From Rothia gullae (GTDB lineage: Bacteria; Actinomycetota; Actinomycetes; Actinomycetales; Micrococcaceae), in the NCBI RefSeq assembly GCF_024294905.1, contig NZ_JANCOC010000001.1, positions 69,223 through 133,222 on the forward strand: a DNA stretch of 64,000 nt, read 5' to 3'. The stretch's first letter is position 1. Each line of letters starts with the position of its first letter. A program made the position numbers and the translations under genes. The notes under the pieces are model-generated. The model saw only the letters and a list, made by a program, of their open reading frames with translations. It was not told the origin of the DNA and made no database searches. This document shows, piece by piece, positions 27,568-36,666 of the stretch.

Positions 27568-27608
27568 GAAGGGGCGTGAATCCACCGGAAATGGATTCAC
27601 GCCCCTTC
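27568..27608. terminator. Bidirectional terminator between nnrD and the sugar transferase
   Basis: A perfect 17-bp stem, 27568-27584 with 27592-27608, and a 7-base loop. The two genes converge on it, so it can serve both. Confidence 0.8.
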
Positions 27609-27708
27609 AACGCGCTTATATCAATGCACGATGCCGAGCTGCCTGCGCCGGGACAGCATCACTAAAAACCGGCATACGCACCAGCGGGAGAAACTACCAC
27701 CATCCTTC

Positions 27709-29277
27709 TTAGTACGCGCCTTCCTTAGCGAAAACCGCACGGATAGTACGCAGAAGAATAATGAAGTCACCGGTAAGCGACCAGTTTTCAACATAGTAGA
27801 GATCCAGACGAACCGACTCTTCCCAGGAGAGATCACTACGACCCGAAACCTGCCACAGACCGGTAATACCCGGCTTCACCAGCAGGCGGCGGTACGCAAT
27901 ATCCTCGTACTGCTCAACTTCCTCAACCAGCGGAGGACGCGGACCCACCAGCGACATATCGCCAATGAACACATTCCACAGCTGAGGCAGCTCATCAATC
28001 GAGTACTTACGGATGAACTTACCAGTGGGGGTAATACGCGGGTCGTCCTTCATCTTGAAGAGCACGCCGTTACCCTCGTTCTGCTCCATGAGACGCTTCT
28101 TGACCTCTTCAGCGTCAGTACGCATTGAACGGAACTTCACCATCTTGAAAAGCTCACCGTTCAGACCCACACGGTTCTGCAGGAAGAAGACAGGGCCGCC
28201 ATCACGCTTCACCAGTAGTGCCACCACCAGGAACAGCGGAGACAGCAGAATCAAACCCAGACCCGAAGACACAACATCCATAGTGCGCTTGAAGAACGCC
28301 GACAGACCGGTAATACGCGGAGTCGACACGTGTACCAGCGGCAGACCGTTCAACGGCTGCATGTGCATACGCGGACCAGCAATATCGGTCGTCGCAGGAG
28401 CCATAATCAGCGAAATATGCGCATCAGCAAGCTTCCAACCCAGCAGGCGAACCTGATCCGGACTCAAGTGGTGACCATTCGTAACAGCAACCATGTGAAT
28501 ATCGTTCTCGCGGATAGCATCCATAATGTCAGCCGGAGAAGTGCTGTAACCAAGCACCGGAATCGGGGCGCCAGCAACAGTGGTACCCGGAGTGAAACCG
28601 GGCAGATAGAACGCAGCGGGGGACAGGCCGGAAGCACCCACGCCCTCCAGGTTCTTGTACAGGTGCTGACCGGTTGTCACATCAGAAATAATCATGACGC
28701 GAGTGAGCGCACGACCGCGGGTACGTGAACGCACCAGACCCTGACGAATCAGCCAACGCTCCATCAGCAGAAGGAACAGACCTAGCGGGTAAGCAATCAA
28801 CAAGTACATGCGGGTGACGTCAATCTTGAGGAAGAACGCCACAATAATCAGCAGGCAGAAGAAATAGGTGCTACCGCGAGTAATGAGGCGGTATTCCTCA
28901 TTGCCGAAACCCATGATGCGCAGGCTACGGGAGCCGTTCACCTGGAGGATAAACCACCAGCCAACGACCATACCGATGCCCAGGAAAATGTAATCAATAG
29001 CGGGAATACGGCCATCCAATGCGTTAATAGGCCAAACGTTCACATAGGGCAGGTCAGCATTCTCCCACCCGAAACGAATCAGATGCGCAGCGACAACCGC
29101 GATAACAATGGCGAGAAAATCGCCACAGTAAAGGGCGCGCTGAACCTTGGGATGCCAGCTTCGCTTGACGACGAAGTCTGAACCCCACATTTTTTTAAGA
29201 TGATCTTGTACTTTCAACGGTGTAATCTTCCCCGGAAATTTGTCCTGTGCCGTGGACTGAGAGCGGCGAATAGGCAT
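27709..29277 (-). CDS. Polyprenyl-phosphate sugar-1-phosphate transferase (priming enzyme)
   Basis: Predicted to load the first sugar phosphate onto undecaprenyl phosphate for exopolysaccharide or capsule synthesis (WbaP/CpsE-type). The 522 residues hold about four N-terminal membrane helices (about 50-165), a nucleotide-binding-like central domain (about 180-330), a further membrane helix starting MDVVSSGLGLILLSPLF, and the C-terminal transferase domain with KFRSMRTDAEEV, DELPQLWNVFIGDMSLVGPRP and GITGLWQVSGR. ATG is preceded by AGGGG. No other polysaccharide gene is next to it, so it is either monocistronic or works with a distant cluster. Confidence 0.9.
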   Translation of the reverse strand: MPIRRSQSTAQDKFPGKITPLKVQDHLKKMWGSDFVVKRSWHPKVQRALYCGDFLAIVIAVVAAHLIRFGWENADLPYVNVWPINALDGRIPAIDYIFLGIGMVVGWWFILQVNGSRSLRIMGFGNEEYRLITRGSTYFFCLLIIVAFFLKIDVTRMYLLIAYPLGLFLLLMERWLIRQGLVRSRTRGRALTRVMIISDVTTGQHLYKNLEGVGASGLSPAAFYLPGFTPGTTVAGAPIPVLGYSTSPADIMDAIRENDIHMVAVTNGHHLSPDQVRLLGWKLADAHISLIMAPATTDIAGPRMHMQPLNGLPLVHVSTPRITGLSAFFKRTMDVVSSGLGLILLSPLFLVVALLVKRDGGPVFFLQNRVGLNGELFKMVKFRSMRTDAEEVKKRLMEQNEGNGVLFKMKDDPRITPTGKFIRKYSIDELPQLWNVFIGDMSLVGPRPPLVEEVEQYEDIAYRRLLVKPGITGLWQVSGRSDLSWEESVRLDLYYVENWSLTGDFIILLRTIRAVFAKEGAY

Positions 29278-29696
29278 ATTTACCCCTAATTATCGGTGTA
29301 AGGGAGACGTATCCTAGTTTATGTTCTGAATGAATGAGTGAACACTTAATCTTGCTGAGTGAATAATGGCAGAGATTACGGTAAAGACGCTGGTTAGACG
29401 CCTAGTGGAGCGTTATATGAACCCACAGGGCGCATAAACGTGTTCCGTAAACTATTCTACGGGGTTGGGGGGTCTTACGTCTCGAAGAATAAAGCCTTAA
29501 AGTAGCTCCCGCGTGATGAAATCAATCACAGAAAAAGAAGAGAATAAGAGCCCACGAGAAGAATGCCTAGTGTAGCCAAGAAACTTCTAAAAACACCAGA
29601 CTGTTTCACACACCTGCAGAAAAACAATAACCGGCATATAAAACGACAAACCCCGGAGGCTCAATAACAAACCCTATACGCGGTGTAAAAGGGACA
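29278..29696. other. Intergenic region upstream of the sugar transferase
   Basis: About 420 AT-richer bases between two minus-strand genes. It should contain the transferase promoter and the end of the mshA transcript, but no clear hairpin or promoter pair was found and no reading frame looks protein-like. Confidence 0.5.
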
Positions 29697-30479
29697 TTAA
29701 GGACGCTCAAGCCCCGCACGATCCAAAATGAAATCAATCATCGGCTCATAACGACGCGGCGGAACGTTATCGTCCATCGGCACACACACCGGCAGGTCCC
29801 CCTGCTCAGCCGCCACAAACAGACCCGGATCATTACAATCCGCAATACCAATCGTCAGCAACTTACAGGTCGAGGAAGCATAACCAGCCATACCGTGATC
29901 CGAAACCACCAGATCCGGAGTCACACCGCGCGCCTTCAACTGATCCAGCGCGATGCGCATCGGGCCGGGGAAATGCGTATGCTGCAGATTACCGTACTGC
30001 TCAAACATCACGACATCCATAATCTGACGGACATCGCCGTCCAGGAAGCGCTCGCCCTCCTCAATCTGGAGAACCTCAGCACCGGTAGCCTTCGCAGCCG
30101 CAGCCATCACCGCATAGATGGGGAACAGACCCGCCGGGTGACCGGTCGCAAACAGAATACGAGAACCCGCACGCACCGCCTCACCGAAGATACGGGCGTA
30201 CTCCTCCAGCGCGCTGATGCACTGCTCAGCACCAATAGTGTCCTGGCCGTGAGTATGCGAACGGTCCGGGTTCAGACCCGCGCGGCGAACCATCACCTCA
30301 AATACCGAATCGTAATCCCACTCGCGGGTCCACTGCACACCAAACTCAAGGTGCTCATTACCATCCAGGAAACCCTGAATATGGTCCAGGTTATTCTCTC
30401 GGGCGGTTGCCACCTCGCCGGTAATATGCACAGAATCCAGGTACGCGGCGAACTCATCGCGGCTCATCGAGAAAGACAT
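29697..30479 (-). CDS. Phosphatase-like protein in the mshA operon
   Basis: A 260-residue soluble protein. I recall similar actinobacterial proteins being annotated simply as phosphatase, but the family is not certain from sequence. Candidate functional segments are SHTHGQDTIGAEQ (about 74-86), RILFATGHPAGLFPIYAVM (about 107-125), and LVVSDHGMAGYASS (about 195-208), which has a phosphate- or metal-site look. No signal peptide is present. The start has GAGGAG upstream and lies 28 bases after the mshA stop on the same strand, so the two genes are probably one operon. Because mycothiol synthesis needs a phosphatase right after MshA, this is a candidate for that step (inference only). Confidence 0.6.
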   Translation of the reverse strand: MSFSMSRDEFAAYLDSVHITGEVATARENNLDHIQGFLDGNEHLEFGVQWTREWDYDSVFEVMVRRAGLNPDRSHTHGQDTIGAEQCISALEEYARIFGEAVRAGSRILFATGHPAGLFPIYAVMAAAAKATGAEVLQIEEGERFLDGDVRQIMDVVMFEQYGNLQHTHFPGPMRIALDQLKARGVTPDLVVSDHGMAGYASSTCKLLTIGIADCNDPGLFVAAEQGDLPVCVPMDDNVPPRRYEPMIDFILDRAGLERP

Positions 30480-30507
30480 TAAAACTCCTCACAACGTGAA
30501 AAATACA

Positions 30508-31770
30508 TTACTGCGAGATACCCTCACGTACCTCGGCATAAGCTTCCAGGGTCTTATGCGCCGTCTGCTCCCAACCCATCGTGCGGGCACGCGCCGCGGC
30601 ATTCGCGCCCAACGAATGACGCAGATACGGGGCACGCACCAGACGCTCAATAGCCGCAGCCCAACGCTGCGGAGTGCGAGGCGCCACCAGCAGGCCCGTA
30701 CGGTGGTTCTCCACCGCAAAGCGCAGGCCGTCAGCATCCGTAGCGAGTACCGCCGCGCCGCATGCCTGCGCCTCCAGAGCCACCAACCCGAACGTCTCAG
30801 ACGACGACGGGGACGCCACGATATCGGCGGCACGGAAAATATTCGCCAGCTCAGACGCCGGAACCGGGTCCTTCAAATGCACCCGATCTGCCACGCCTAG
30901 CTCAGCTGCACGCTGCAATAGGCGGCGCTCATAATCCGAATCGGAACGACCAATAATATCCACGTCCACCTGCAGGTCGGAGGAGAGCAGCGCTAGCGCC
31001 TCCACCAGCAGATGCGGGCCCTTCAACGGCTGAGGCCTACCGGCAAACACAATGCGGCAACGAGTCTCCGAGGTGTCATTGAGCGGATGCACGCCAGGAA
31101 TCGTACGGAAAATTGAGATGTCAACACCCGGGGGGATAATGGCAAGCTTCTGCGGGTCTGTACCGTAGTACTCGCCCATCTGCTGCGCCTCCAGGGGAGT
31201 ATTCACAATCACCCGGCTCGCGGAGCTACTCATCAGACGCTCGGTGCGGTAGCGTTCCTCAGGCTCGGGCTCTTCACCTTCGCCGCGGCGCGCATCCTTG
31301 GCGGCAGCCGTCGTATGCGGAGTGAAAAGAATGGGAACCGGGAAGCCAGCGCCCTGAGCCGACCACAGCTGGGACGCGCGAGCCGCAGCCTGACCAGACA
31401 GCCAATAGTGGGCGTGAATAATATCCGGGGTGTACAGCGCCTGCTCCACGCACGCCTGCGCAAAATCATCGGTGACCGTAGCCAACTCGTTCTTCGAAAG
31501 ACCACGAGCGGACGGAAGATCAAGGCTGTGGCGCACAATGCGCTCGCCGGGCTGAGGAGGCTGACGGAACGGCGAATCAGCCGGAAGCGCCTCACCGCGG
31601 TCCAGCGTGAAAACCTCAACCCGCAGCTCGGGATCGAGCTCCAGCATGGCGTGCACCGACCGGGCAATATAGACGTTCATGCCGCCTGCATCTCCGCTAC
31701 CGGGCTGCGCAAAGGGGTCGGTGTGCATGGAATACACGTGAACCGTCCGAACCGGCGGCAGAGTGCTCAT
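30508..31770 (-). CDS. mshA: D-inositol-3-phosphate glycosyltransferase
   Basis: Transfers GlcNAc from UDP-GlcNAc to inositol-3-phosphate, the first step of mycothiol synthesis. The 420-residue GT4 protein has the GSGDAGGMNVY donor/acceptor loop at residues 24-34, DIIHAHYWLSG, the phosphate-binding IPPGVDISIF and the C-terminal SSSETFGLVALEAQACGAAVLA with the EX7E pattern. ATG is preceded by GAGGAAAG on the minus strand. It is divergent from alr and followed by a phosphatase-like gene. Confidence 0.95.
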   Translation of the reverse strand: MSTLPPVRTVHVYSMHTDPFAQPGSGDAGGMNVYIARSVHAMLELDPELRVEVFTLDRGEALPADSPFRQPPQPGERIVRHSLDLPSARGLSKNELATVTDDFAQACVEQALYTPDIIHAHYWLSGQAAARASQLWSAQGAGFPVPILFTPHTTAAAKDARRGEGEEPEPEERYRTERLMSSSASRVIVNTPLEAQQMGEYYGTDPQKLAIIPPGVDISIFRTIPGVHPLNDTSETRCRIVFAGRPQPLKGPHLLVEALALLSSDLQVDVDIIGRSDSDYERRLLQRAAELGVADRVHLKDPVPASELANIFRAADIVASPSSSETFGLVALEAQACGAAVLATDADGLRFAVENHRTGLLVAPRTPQRWAAAIERLVRAPYLRHSLGANAAARARTMGWEQTAHKTLEAYAEVREGISQ

Positions 31771-31914
31771 CGATGCTTTCCTCTCTCAAAGGTGTACCTG
31801 ACCTAGTGTAGCGCGATAGGACTTTCGCACACCGGGAGGTCTAGAATTTAGTAGAAGAGAGGCTGCCCAAGCGCAGCCTGTAGTACCCGCCCGTCAGAAG
31901 GACCGTGAAGGACC

Positions 31915-33228
31915 ATGACTCACCCTCAGCAGCCTGCCGAACCGCTCTACTGCCCGCCCTGCACCCCGGCAGAGGTAGAGCGCAGTGCCACCATTGACCT
32001 TGATGCGCTAGAACATAATGTGAGCCGCCTCAAGGAACTTATTGGCGACCGCGCGCTCATTGCAGTGATTAAGGCGGATGCGTACGGTCACGGTGCGTAC
32101 CCGGTGGCACGTTCGGCTATTGCCGCTGGTGCTGACCTGCTGGGTGTGGTGCACGTGAACGAGGCGCTGGAACTGCGTGCTGACGGTATTGAGGCGCCGC
32201 TCATGGCGTGGCTGCACACCCCCTCCACCGATTTTGAGGCGGCGCTGCAGGAGAAGATCCGCCTGGGTGTTTCCGGTTGGGACCTGGAGGCGGTAGCCGC
32301 CGCCGCTGAACGCACCGGCGAGCGCGCTATCGTGCATCTGAAGGCTGATACCGGTCTGGGTCGTAACGGTGCTACCGCGGCGGATTGGCCCGCGCTGGTG
32401 GCTCGCGCCGCCTGTCTGGAGGGGTCTGGGCTGATTACGGTTGAGGGTATTTTTAGCCACCTGGCGGTTGCTGATGAGCCGACCCGCGCCGAGACTGCTC
32501 AGCAGCTCGATACCCTGGATACTTTTGTGGCTCAGGCTCGTGAGGCTGGCCTGGACCCGAAGATTGTGCATCTGGCGAACTCCCCGGCGACCCTGACTGC
32601 CTCGTTGGAGGGTTGGGACACGGAGGAGCGTCTGCTCGGTGACGGCGTGCGTTGCGGTTTGGCGCTCTACGGTCTTTCCCCGCTACCGGAGGTCACCGCT
32701 GAGGACTTGGGGTTGAAGCCCGTCATGACGGTGGGTAGCTACATTGCCGCTGTGAAGGAAGTTCCTGCAGGTCAGGGCGTTTCCTACGGTCTGCGCTACC
32801 ACACTCCCAAGGCAACCACCCTGGCGCTGGTGCCGCTCGGCTACGCTGATGGCGTGCCGCGTATTGCGGAGAACGCGCCGGTGCGCATCTACCCGGGTGC
32901 GCAGAACGCGGAGAACGGCTCCGTGCCTAACAGCGCGGAAGGTAAGACCTACCGCGTGGTCGGCCGCGTCGCCATGGACCAGATGGTCGTTGACCTGGGC
33001 GAACCCGGTCTGAGCGACCCCGCCCTGGGCTACCTGGGGGCGCCCGCCATCCTTTTTGGCGCCGGTGAGAATCCACCCGTGGAAGAGTGGGCGGATGCCG
33101 CGCAGACCATTAACTACGAAATCGTGACCCGCATTTCGTCCCGCGTGGAGCGCCTCTACGTTGGCGGCTCCTGGGTTGAAGCTGAACTGAACGAGCTGTG
33201 GGGTACCGGGCAGGAGCAGGAGGGCTAA
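31915..33228 (+). CDS. alr: Alanine racemase
   Basis: PLP enzyme that supplies D-alanine for peptidoglycan. The PLP lysine is Lys53 in VIKADAYGHGAYP; the second catalytic base is the Tyr in GVSYGLRYHTP, and the C-terminal beta domain has GRVAMDQMVVDLG. The protein has 437 residues, with a loop of extra residues around 330-350. ATG follows GAAGGACC. Its TAA overlaps the next ATG by one base, coupling it to tsaE. Confidence 0.96.
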   Translation: MTHPQQPAEPLYCPPCTPAEVERSATIDLDALEHNVSRLKELIGDRALIAVIKADAYGHGAYPVARSAIAAGADLLGVVHVNEALELRADGIEAPLMAWLHTPSTDFEAALQEKIRLGVSGWDLEAVAAAAERTGERAIVHLKADTGLGRNGATAADWPALVARAACLEGSGLITVEGIFSHLAVADEPTRAETAQQLDTLDTFVAQAREAGLDPKIVHLANSPATLTASLEGWDTEERLLGDGVRCGLALYGLSPLPEVTAEDLGLKPVMTVGSYIAAVKEVPAGQGVSYGLRYHTPKATTLALVPLGYADGVPRIAENAPVRIYPGAQNAENGSVPNSAEGKTYRVVGRVAMDQMVVDLGEPGLSDPALGYLGAPAILFGAGENPPVEEWADAAQTINYEIVTRISSRVERLYVGGSWVEAELNELWGTGQEQEG

Positions 33229-33833
33229 TGAGCGCTGAGTACATTTCTGCCGCACTCGACCTGGATGTGACCGGCCCCGACCATACCCGCCGCCTGGCAC
33301 TCACACTGGCGCAGCACCTAAACGCCGGGGACGTACTGTTGCTCTCGGGCGAGCTCGGCGCGGGCAAGACCACGTTCACCCGCTCCCTGGGTGAAGGCCT
33401 GGGCGTGCGCGAAGGCGTTATCTCACCGACCTTCGTGCTCTCGCGAGTGCACCCGAACCTGCCGGACGGCCCCCGACCCGGAGGACCCGACCTGGTGCAT
33501 GTGGACGCCTACCGCCTCTCCAGCGCCGAAGAGCTCGACGACCTGGATCTGGAGTTCTCCCTGCCGCGCTCTGTGACCGTCATCGAGTGGGGCCGCGATA
33601 AAGCTGAGCACCTGAGCGATTCCCGCCTGGAACTGGACTTCACCCGCCTGACCGGCGCGGATGCACGCTTCGCCTACTCGGCTACCGAAGAGTTCAGCTG
33701 GGACGACGAAGACGAGGACGAAAGCGACGAGGACGCGGACACCCCCGAGCCTCGCCTGCTACGGGTGCGCGCCTTCGGCCCCCGCTGGGAGCACGCTTTC
33801 GACGCCCTGAAAGAGGCCCTGCAGAGCGCCTAG
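33228..33833 (+). CDS. tsaE: tRNA t6A synthesis ATPase TsaE
   Basis: Small P-loop ATPase that supports the TsaB-TsaD complex in making N6-threonylcarbamoyl-adenosine at position 37 of ANN-decoding tRNAs. Walker A GELGAGKTT is near residue 42-50, and SPTFVLSR, HVDAYRL and VIEWGRD follow in the family order. At 201 residues it is longer than E. coli TsaE because of a very acidic tail segment (DDEDEDESDEDAD). Start set by TAATG overlap with alr. Confidence 0.94.
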   Translation: MSAEYISAALDLDVTGPDHTRRLALTLAQHLNAGDVLLLSGELGAGKTTFTRSLGEGLGVREGVISPTFVLSRVHPNLPDGPRPGGPDLVHVDAYRLSSAEELDDLDLEFSLPRSVTVIEWGRDKAEHLSDSRLELDFTRLTGADARFAYSATEEFSWDDEDEDESDEDADTPEPRLLRVRAFGPRWEHAFDALKEALQSA

Positions 33834-33844
33834 AGCCCGCGCGT

Positions 33845-33859
33845 TAGAATGATAGGGTG
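33845..33859 (+). promoter_or_regulatory. -10-like box six bases before the tsaB start
   Basis: TAGAAT (33845-33850) is followed by six bases and the GTG start at 33857, suggesting a leaderless internal promoter within the alr-tsaE-tsaB block. No -35 match is evident. Confidence 0.35.
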
Positions 33860-34720
33860 CTAGTACTTGCCCTTGATTCATCCGCCACCGCATCTGTGGC
33901 GCTCGCCCGTGTGCACGGCTCCGAAGCCGGTGCGTCCTTCGAAATCCTCGCCCGCTACGAGAGTGAAGATACCCGCTCCCACGCCGAGGTGATGGGCCCC
34001 TACGCGCAGGCGGCCCTGCAGGGCGCTGGCGTTCGCGGCGAAGATTTGGATGCGATTCTGACCGGTACCGGCCCGGGACCTTTTACGGGTCTTCGCGCCG
34101 GTATCGTTACTGCGCGCGCTCTGGGGTTTGCCTGGTCGGTGCCGGTGTACGGCATGATGAGCCTGACCGCCCTGGCTGAGCGTGCTGTGTCTGGCGCGGT
34201 TGCCGGTGAAGCTGGCGGAGACACTGCCCGGGACACACCTGGAGACACGGCTGGTGAAGAGAACGTAGAACGAGCGTTCGCCTCTGCTGAAGGTGCTGAG
34301 CTTGTAGAAGATGCTGAGCTGCTCGTACTCTCCGACGCGCGCCGCCGCGAAGTCTACTCCGCCCGCTACCGCGTGAACGCCGAAGGCTACAGCCTGGTGG
34401 ACGGCCCGAACGTATGCCCCGCCTCCAAAATTCTGCCCGGTGAGGCTCCCTCCTACGCTTACGGCTACGGTGCTGGCCTGTACGCCGAGGCTCTCGAAGA
34501 GCACGGCTGGACCATCGTTGATTCTGCCCGCGAGGTTCACCCCCACGCCGAGTACTTGGTTGCCGCCGCGGCACGCCTGGGCGTAGAGAACCTGAGCGAG
34601 GACACCTCCGCCCAGTACCTGCGCGACTCGGATGCAAAGGTCCCCGCCGCAATGCTCGCCCGCCAGCAGAAGCAGGCCGCGCAGGCCGCTGCACAGGCCG
34701 CCGCGCAGAAGGAGAGCTAA
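33857..34720 (+). CDS. tsaB: tRNA t6A synthesis protein TsaB
   Basis: ASKHA-fold partner of TsaD. The 287-residue protein begins MLVLALDSSATASVAL, has the LTGTGPGPFTGLRAGIVTARAL signature (about 77-98) and DARRREVYSARY. A low-complexity segment of about 35 residues (GEAGGDTARDTPGDTAGEENVE) is inserted near 120-145, and the C-terminus ends in an Ala/Gln run. GTG start. Its stop abuts the rimI ATG directly. Confidence 0.94.
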   Translation: MLVLALDSSATASVALARVHGSEAGASFEILARYESEDTRSHAEVMGPYAQAALQGAGVRGEDLDAILTGTGPGPFTGLRAGIVTARALGFAWSVPVYGMMSLTALAERAVSGAVAGEAGGDTARDTPGDTAGEENVERAFASAEGAELVEDAELLVLSDARRREVYSARYRVNAEGYSLVDGPNVCPASKILPGEAPSYAYGYGAGLYAEALEEHGWTIVDSAREVHPHAEYLVAAAARLGVENLSEDTSAQYLRDSDAKVPAAMLARQQKQAAQAAAQAAAQKES

Positions 34721-35245
34721 ATGAGTGCTACCGACAATATCGTGCCAGACGACCAGGCACTGAATAATCTGGCTCTGGGCGCCCGCCTGCGCGTTGCCGA
34801 ACTTGCCGACGTGCAGGACATGCACCACATGGAGACCACCCTGTTTCCCGCCGACGCCTGGCACATCGACATGTTCCTCGAAGAGCTGACCCACCCGACC
34901 CGCACCTACTACATGCTCGAATTACCCGCAGAAGGTCCGGAAAATAACGAAGGCAGCTGGCGCGCTATCGGCTACTGCGGAACCATGGTCGTAGCCGACA
35001 CCGCTGACGTTCAAACCATCGGCGTGCTCCCCGAGTACGAGGGCCACGGCTTCGGTCGCGCCATGCTTGAGCAGATGCACGAGCGTGCCCGCGAGCAGGG
35101 TGCCGAGCGCATCCTGCTGGAGGTGCGTGCCGACAACCCGCGCGCCCAGCGCCTCTACGAACGCAACGGCTACCGTGCGATTCACGTACGCCGCGGCTAC
35201 TACGATGATGGAACCGACGCCATCATTATGGAATGCACGTTCTAA
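34721..35245 (+). CDS. rimI: Ribosomal protein alanine acetyltransferase RimI family
   Basis: GNAT acetyltransferase, in E. coli acetylating the N-terminal alanine of S18. The 174-residue protein has the acetyl-CoA loop IGVLPEYEGHGFGRAM and the LEVRADNPRAQRLYERNGYRAIHVRRGYY segment typical of RimI. It begins at the base after the tsaB stop, so translation is coupled. Confidence 0.92.
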   Translation: MSATDNIVPDDQALNNLALGARLRVAELADVQDMHHMETTLFPADAWHIDMFLEELTHPTRTYYMLELPAEGPENNEGSWRAIGYCGTMVVADTADVQTIGVLPEYEGHGFGRAMLEQMHERAREQGAERILLEVRADNPRAQRLYERNGYRAIHVRRGYYDDGTDAIIMECTF

Positions 35246-35404
35246 ATACTCCGTTGGGCTAAACGGCAATCCCCGCGATAGGGGCGAGCATCCGCCGTCC
35301 TCTACGACGCCGCCCTCTACGCCGCAGCATCCCTACATCACAGCATCCTTACCTCACTGCAACTAGAAGCACTACGCGCAGACAGCGCAACAGAAAGATA
35401 GACT

Positions 35405-36505
35405 ATGAGCACTCGCGAACCCCTCGTTCTGGGCATCGAATCCTCCTGCGATGAGACCGGTATCGGCATTGTGCGCGGTGCACAGCTGCTCAGCAACACC
35501 ATCTCCTCCTCCATGGAAGAGCACGTGCGATTCGGCGGCGTGATCCCCGAAATCGCTTCCCGCGCTCACCTGGACGCCATGATCCCCGCCCTCAAGGCGG
35601 CACTCGCCGAAGCGGACATCACCCTCGATCAGGTGGACGCTATCGCTGTCACCGCCGGCCCCGGCCTGGCGGGCGCACTCATGGTGGGTGTCTCCGCGGC
35701 GAAGGCGCTTGCTATTGCCACCGGCAAGCCCCTCTACGGCATTAACCACCTGGTCGCCCACGTTGGCGTTGGCCTGCTGGAGGATAACGGCACCGAAGAC
35801 GGCTCCGACCTGCTGGCGAATGCCGGTTCCGGTGGTCTGGGTGCGCTATTGGTCTCTGGCGGTCACACCGAAATCCTGCAGGTGCGCGACATTACCTCCG
35901 ATGTGCGTCTGCTCGGCGCGACCCTCGACGATGCCGCAGGCGAGGCCTACGACAAGGTCGCCCGACTGCTCGGCCTTGACTACCCGGGCGGCCCCGCGAT
36001 TGACCGTGCTGCCGCCGAGGGTAACCGTAACGCCTTCGTGTTCCCGCGCGGCCTGTCGAACCGCAAGTTCATGGGCACCGCCGAGGAGCCCGGCGCGCAC
36101 CGATACGATTTCTCCTTCTCCGGCCTGAAGACCGCCGTGGCGCGCGTGATTGAAAGCTTTGAAGCAGCCGGTGAAGAGGTCCCGGTTGCCGATATCGCCG
36201 CATCCTTCCAGGAGGCGGTCGTGGACGTCATCACCAAGAAAGCGATGCTTGCCTGCCGCGAGCAGGGGATGAAGACCCTGCTGCTCGGCGGTGGTGTGGC
36301 GGCTAACTCGCGCCTGCGTGAGCTGCTTGCCGCCCGATGCGCCTCCGAGGGGGTGCGCCTGATTATCCCGAAGTTCACCCTGTGTACCGATAACGGTGCG
36401 ATGGTTGCGGCGCTGGGTGCTCGCCTGGTCGCTGCCGGTCGTGAGCCCTCGGGTGTGGACTTCACGACGGACTCCTCGCTGCCGGTAACTACGGTCTGTT
36501 TCTAA
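35405..36505 (+). CDS. tsaD: tRNA N6-adenosine threonylcarbamoyltransferase TsaD
   Basis: Transfers the threonylcarbamoyl group to A37 of tRNA. The 366-residue ASKHA protein has [13 protein letters not shown] at the N-terminus, the metal ligands in [16 protein letters not shown] and the C-terminal [16 protein letters not shown] and [14 protein letters not shown] 35405 follows AGAAAGA. A 160-base gap separates it from rimI; the four t6A/rimI genes plus alr form the standard actinobacterial block. Confidence 0.97.
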   Translation: MSTREPLVLGIESSCDETGIGIVRGAQLLSNTISSSMEEHVRFGGVIPEIASRAHLDAMIPALKAALAEADITLDQVDAIAVTAGPGLAGALMVGVSAAKALAIATGKPLYGINHLVAHVGVGLLEDNGTEDGSDLLANAGSGGLGALLVSGGHTEILQVRDITSDVRLLGATLDDAAGEAYDKVARLLGLDYPGGPAIDRAAAEGNRNAFVFPRGLSNRKFMGTAEEPGAHRYDFSFSGLKTAVARVIESFEAAGEEVPVADIAASFQEAVVDVITKKAMLACREQGMKTLLLGGGVAANSRLRELLAARCASEGVRLIIPKFTLCTDNGAMVAALGARLVAAGREPSGVDFTTDSSLPVTTVCF

Positions 36506-36588
36506 GCGGGCTGCCTCTGAAATAGCTACTTCCGCAGGGATTATTAGCGCGAGTCCGTTGATGCGGCTCGCCTCGAAAATGCTCGTAG

Positions 36589-36636
36589 AAATGCCTCGCC
36601 ACAGTCTCCCAAAGGACTGCGCCGAGGCATTTTCTG
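36589..36636 (+). terminator. Intrinsic terminator after tsaD
   Basis: AAATGCCTCG (36589-36598) pairs with CGAGGCATTT (36623-36632); an inner CAGTC/GACTG stem extends it and TTTCTG follows. Confidence 0.8.
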
Positions 36637-36652
36637 TATTCAAACTTTAGCT

Positions 36653-36661
36653 GGGGGGGGG
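36653..36661. other. Nine-base G run
   Basis: Nine consecutive G immediately downstream of the end of the ligase gene. The length may be uncertain given the G/C homopolymer trouble elsewhere in the window. It lies outside coding sequence. Confidence 0.5.
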
Positions 36662-36666
36662 CGGCT

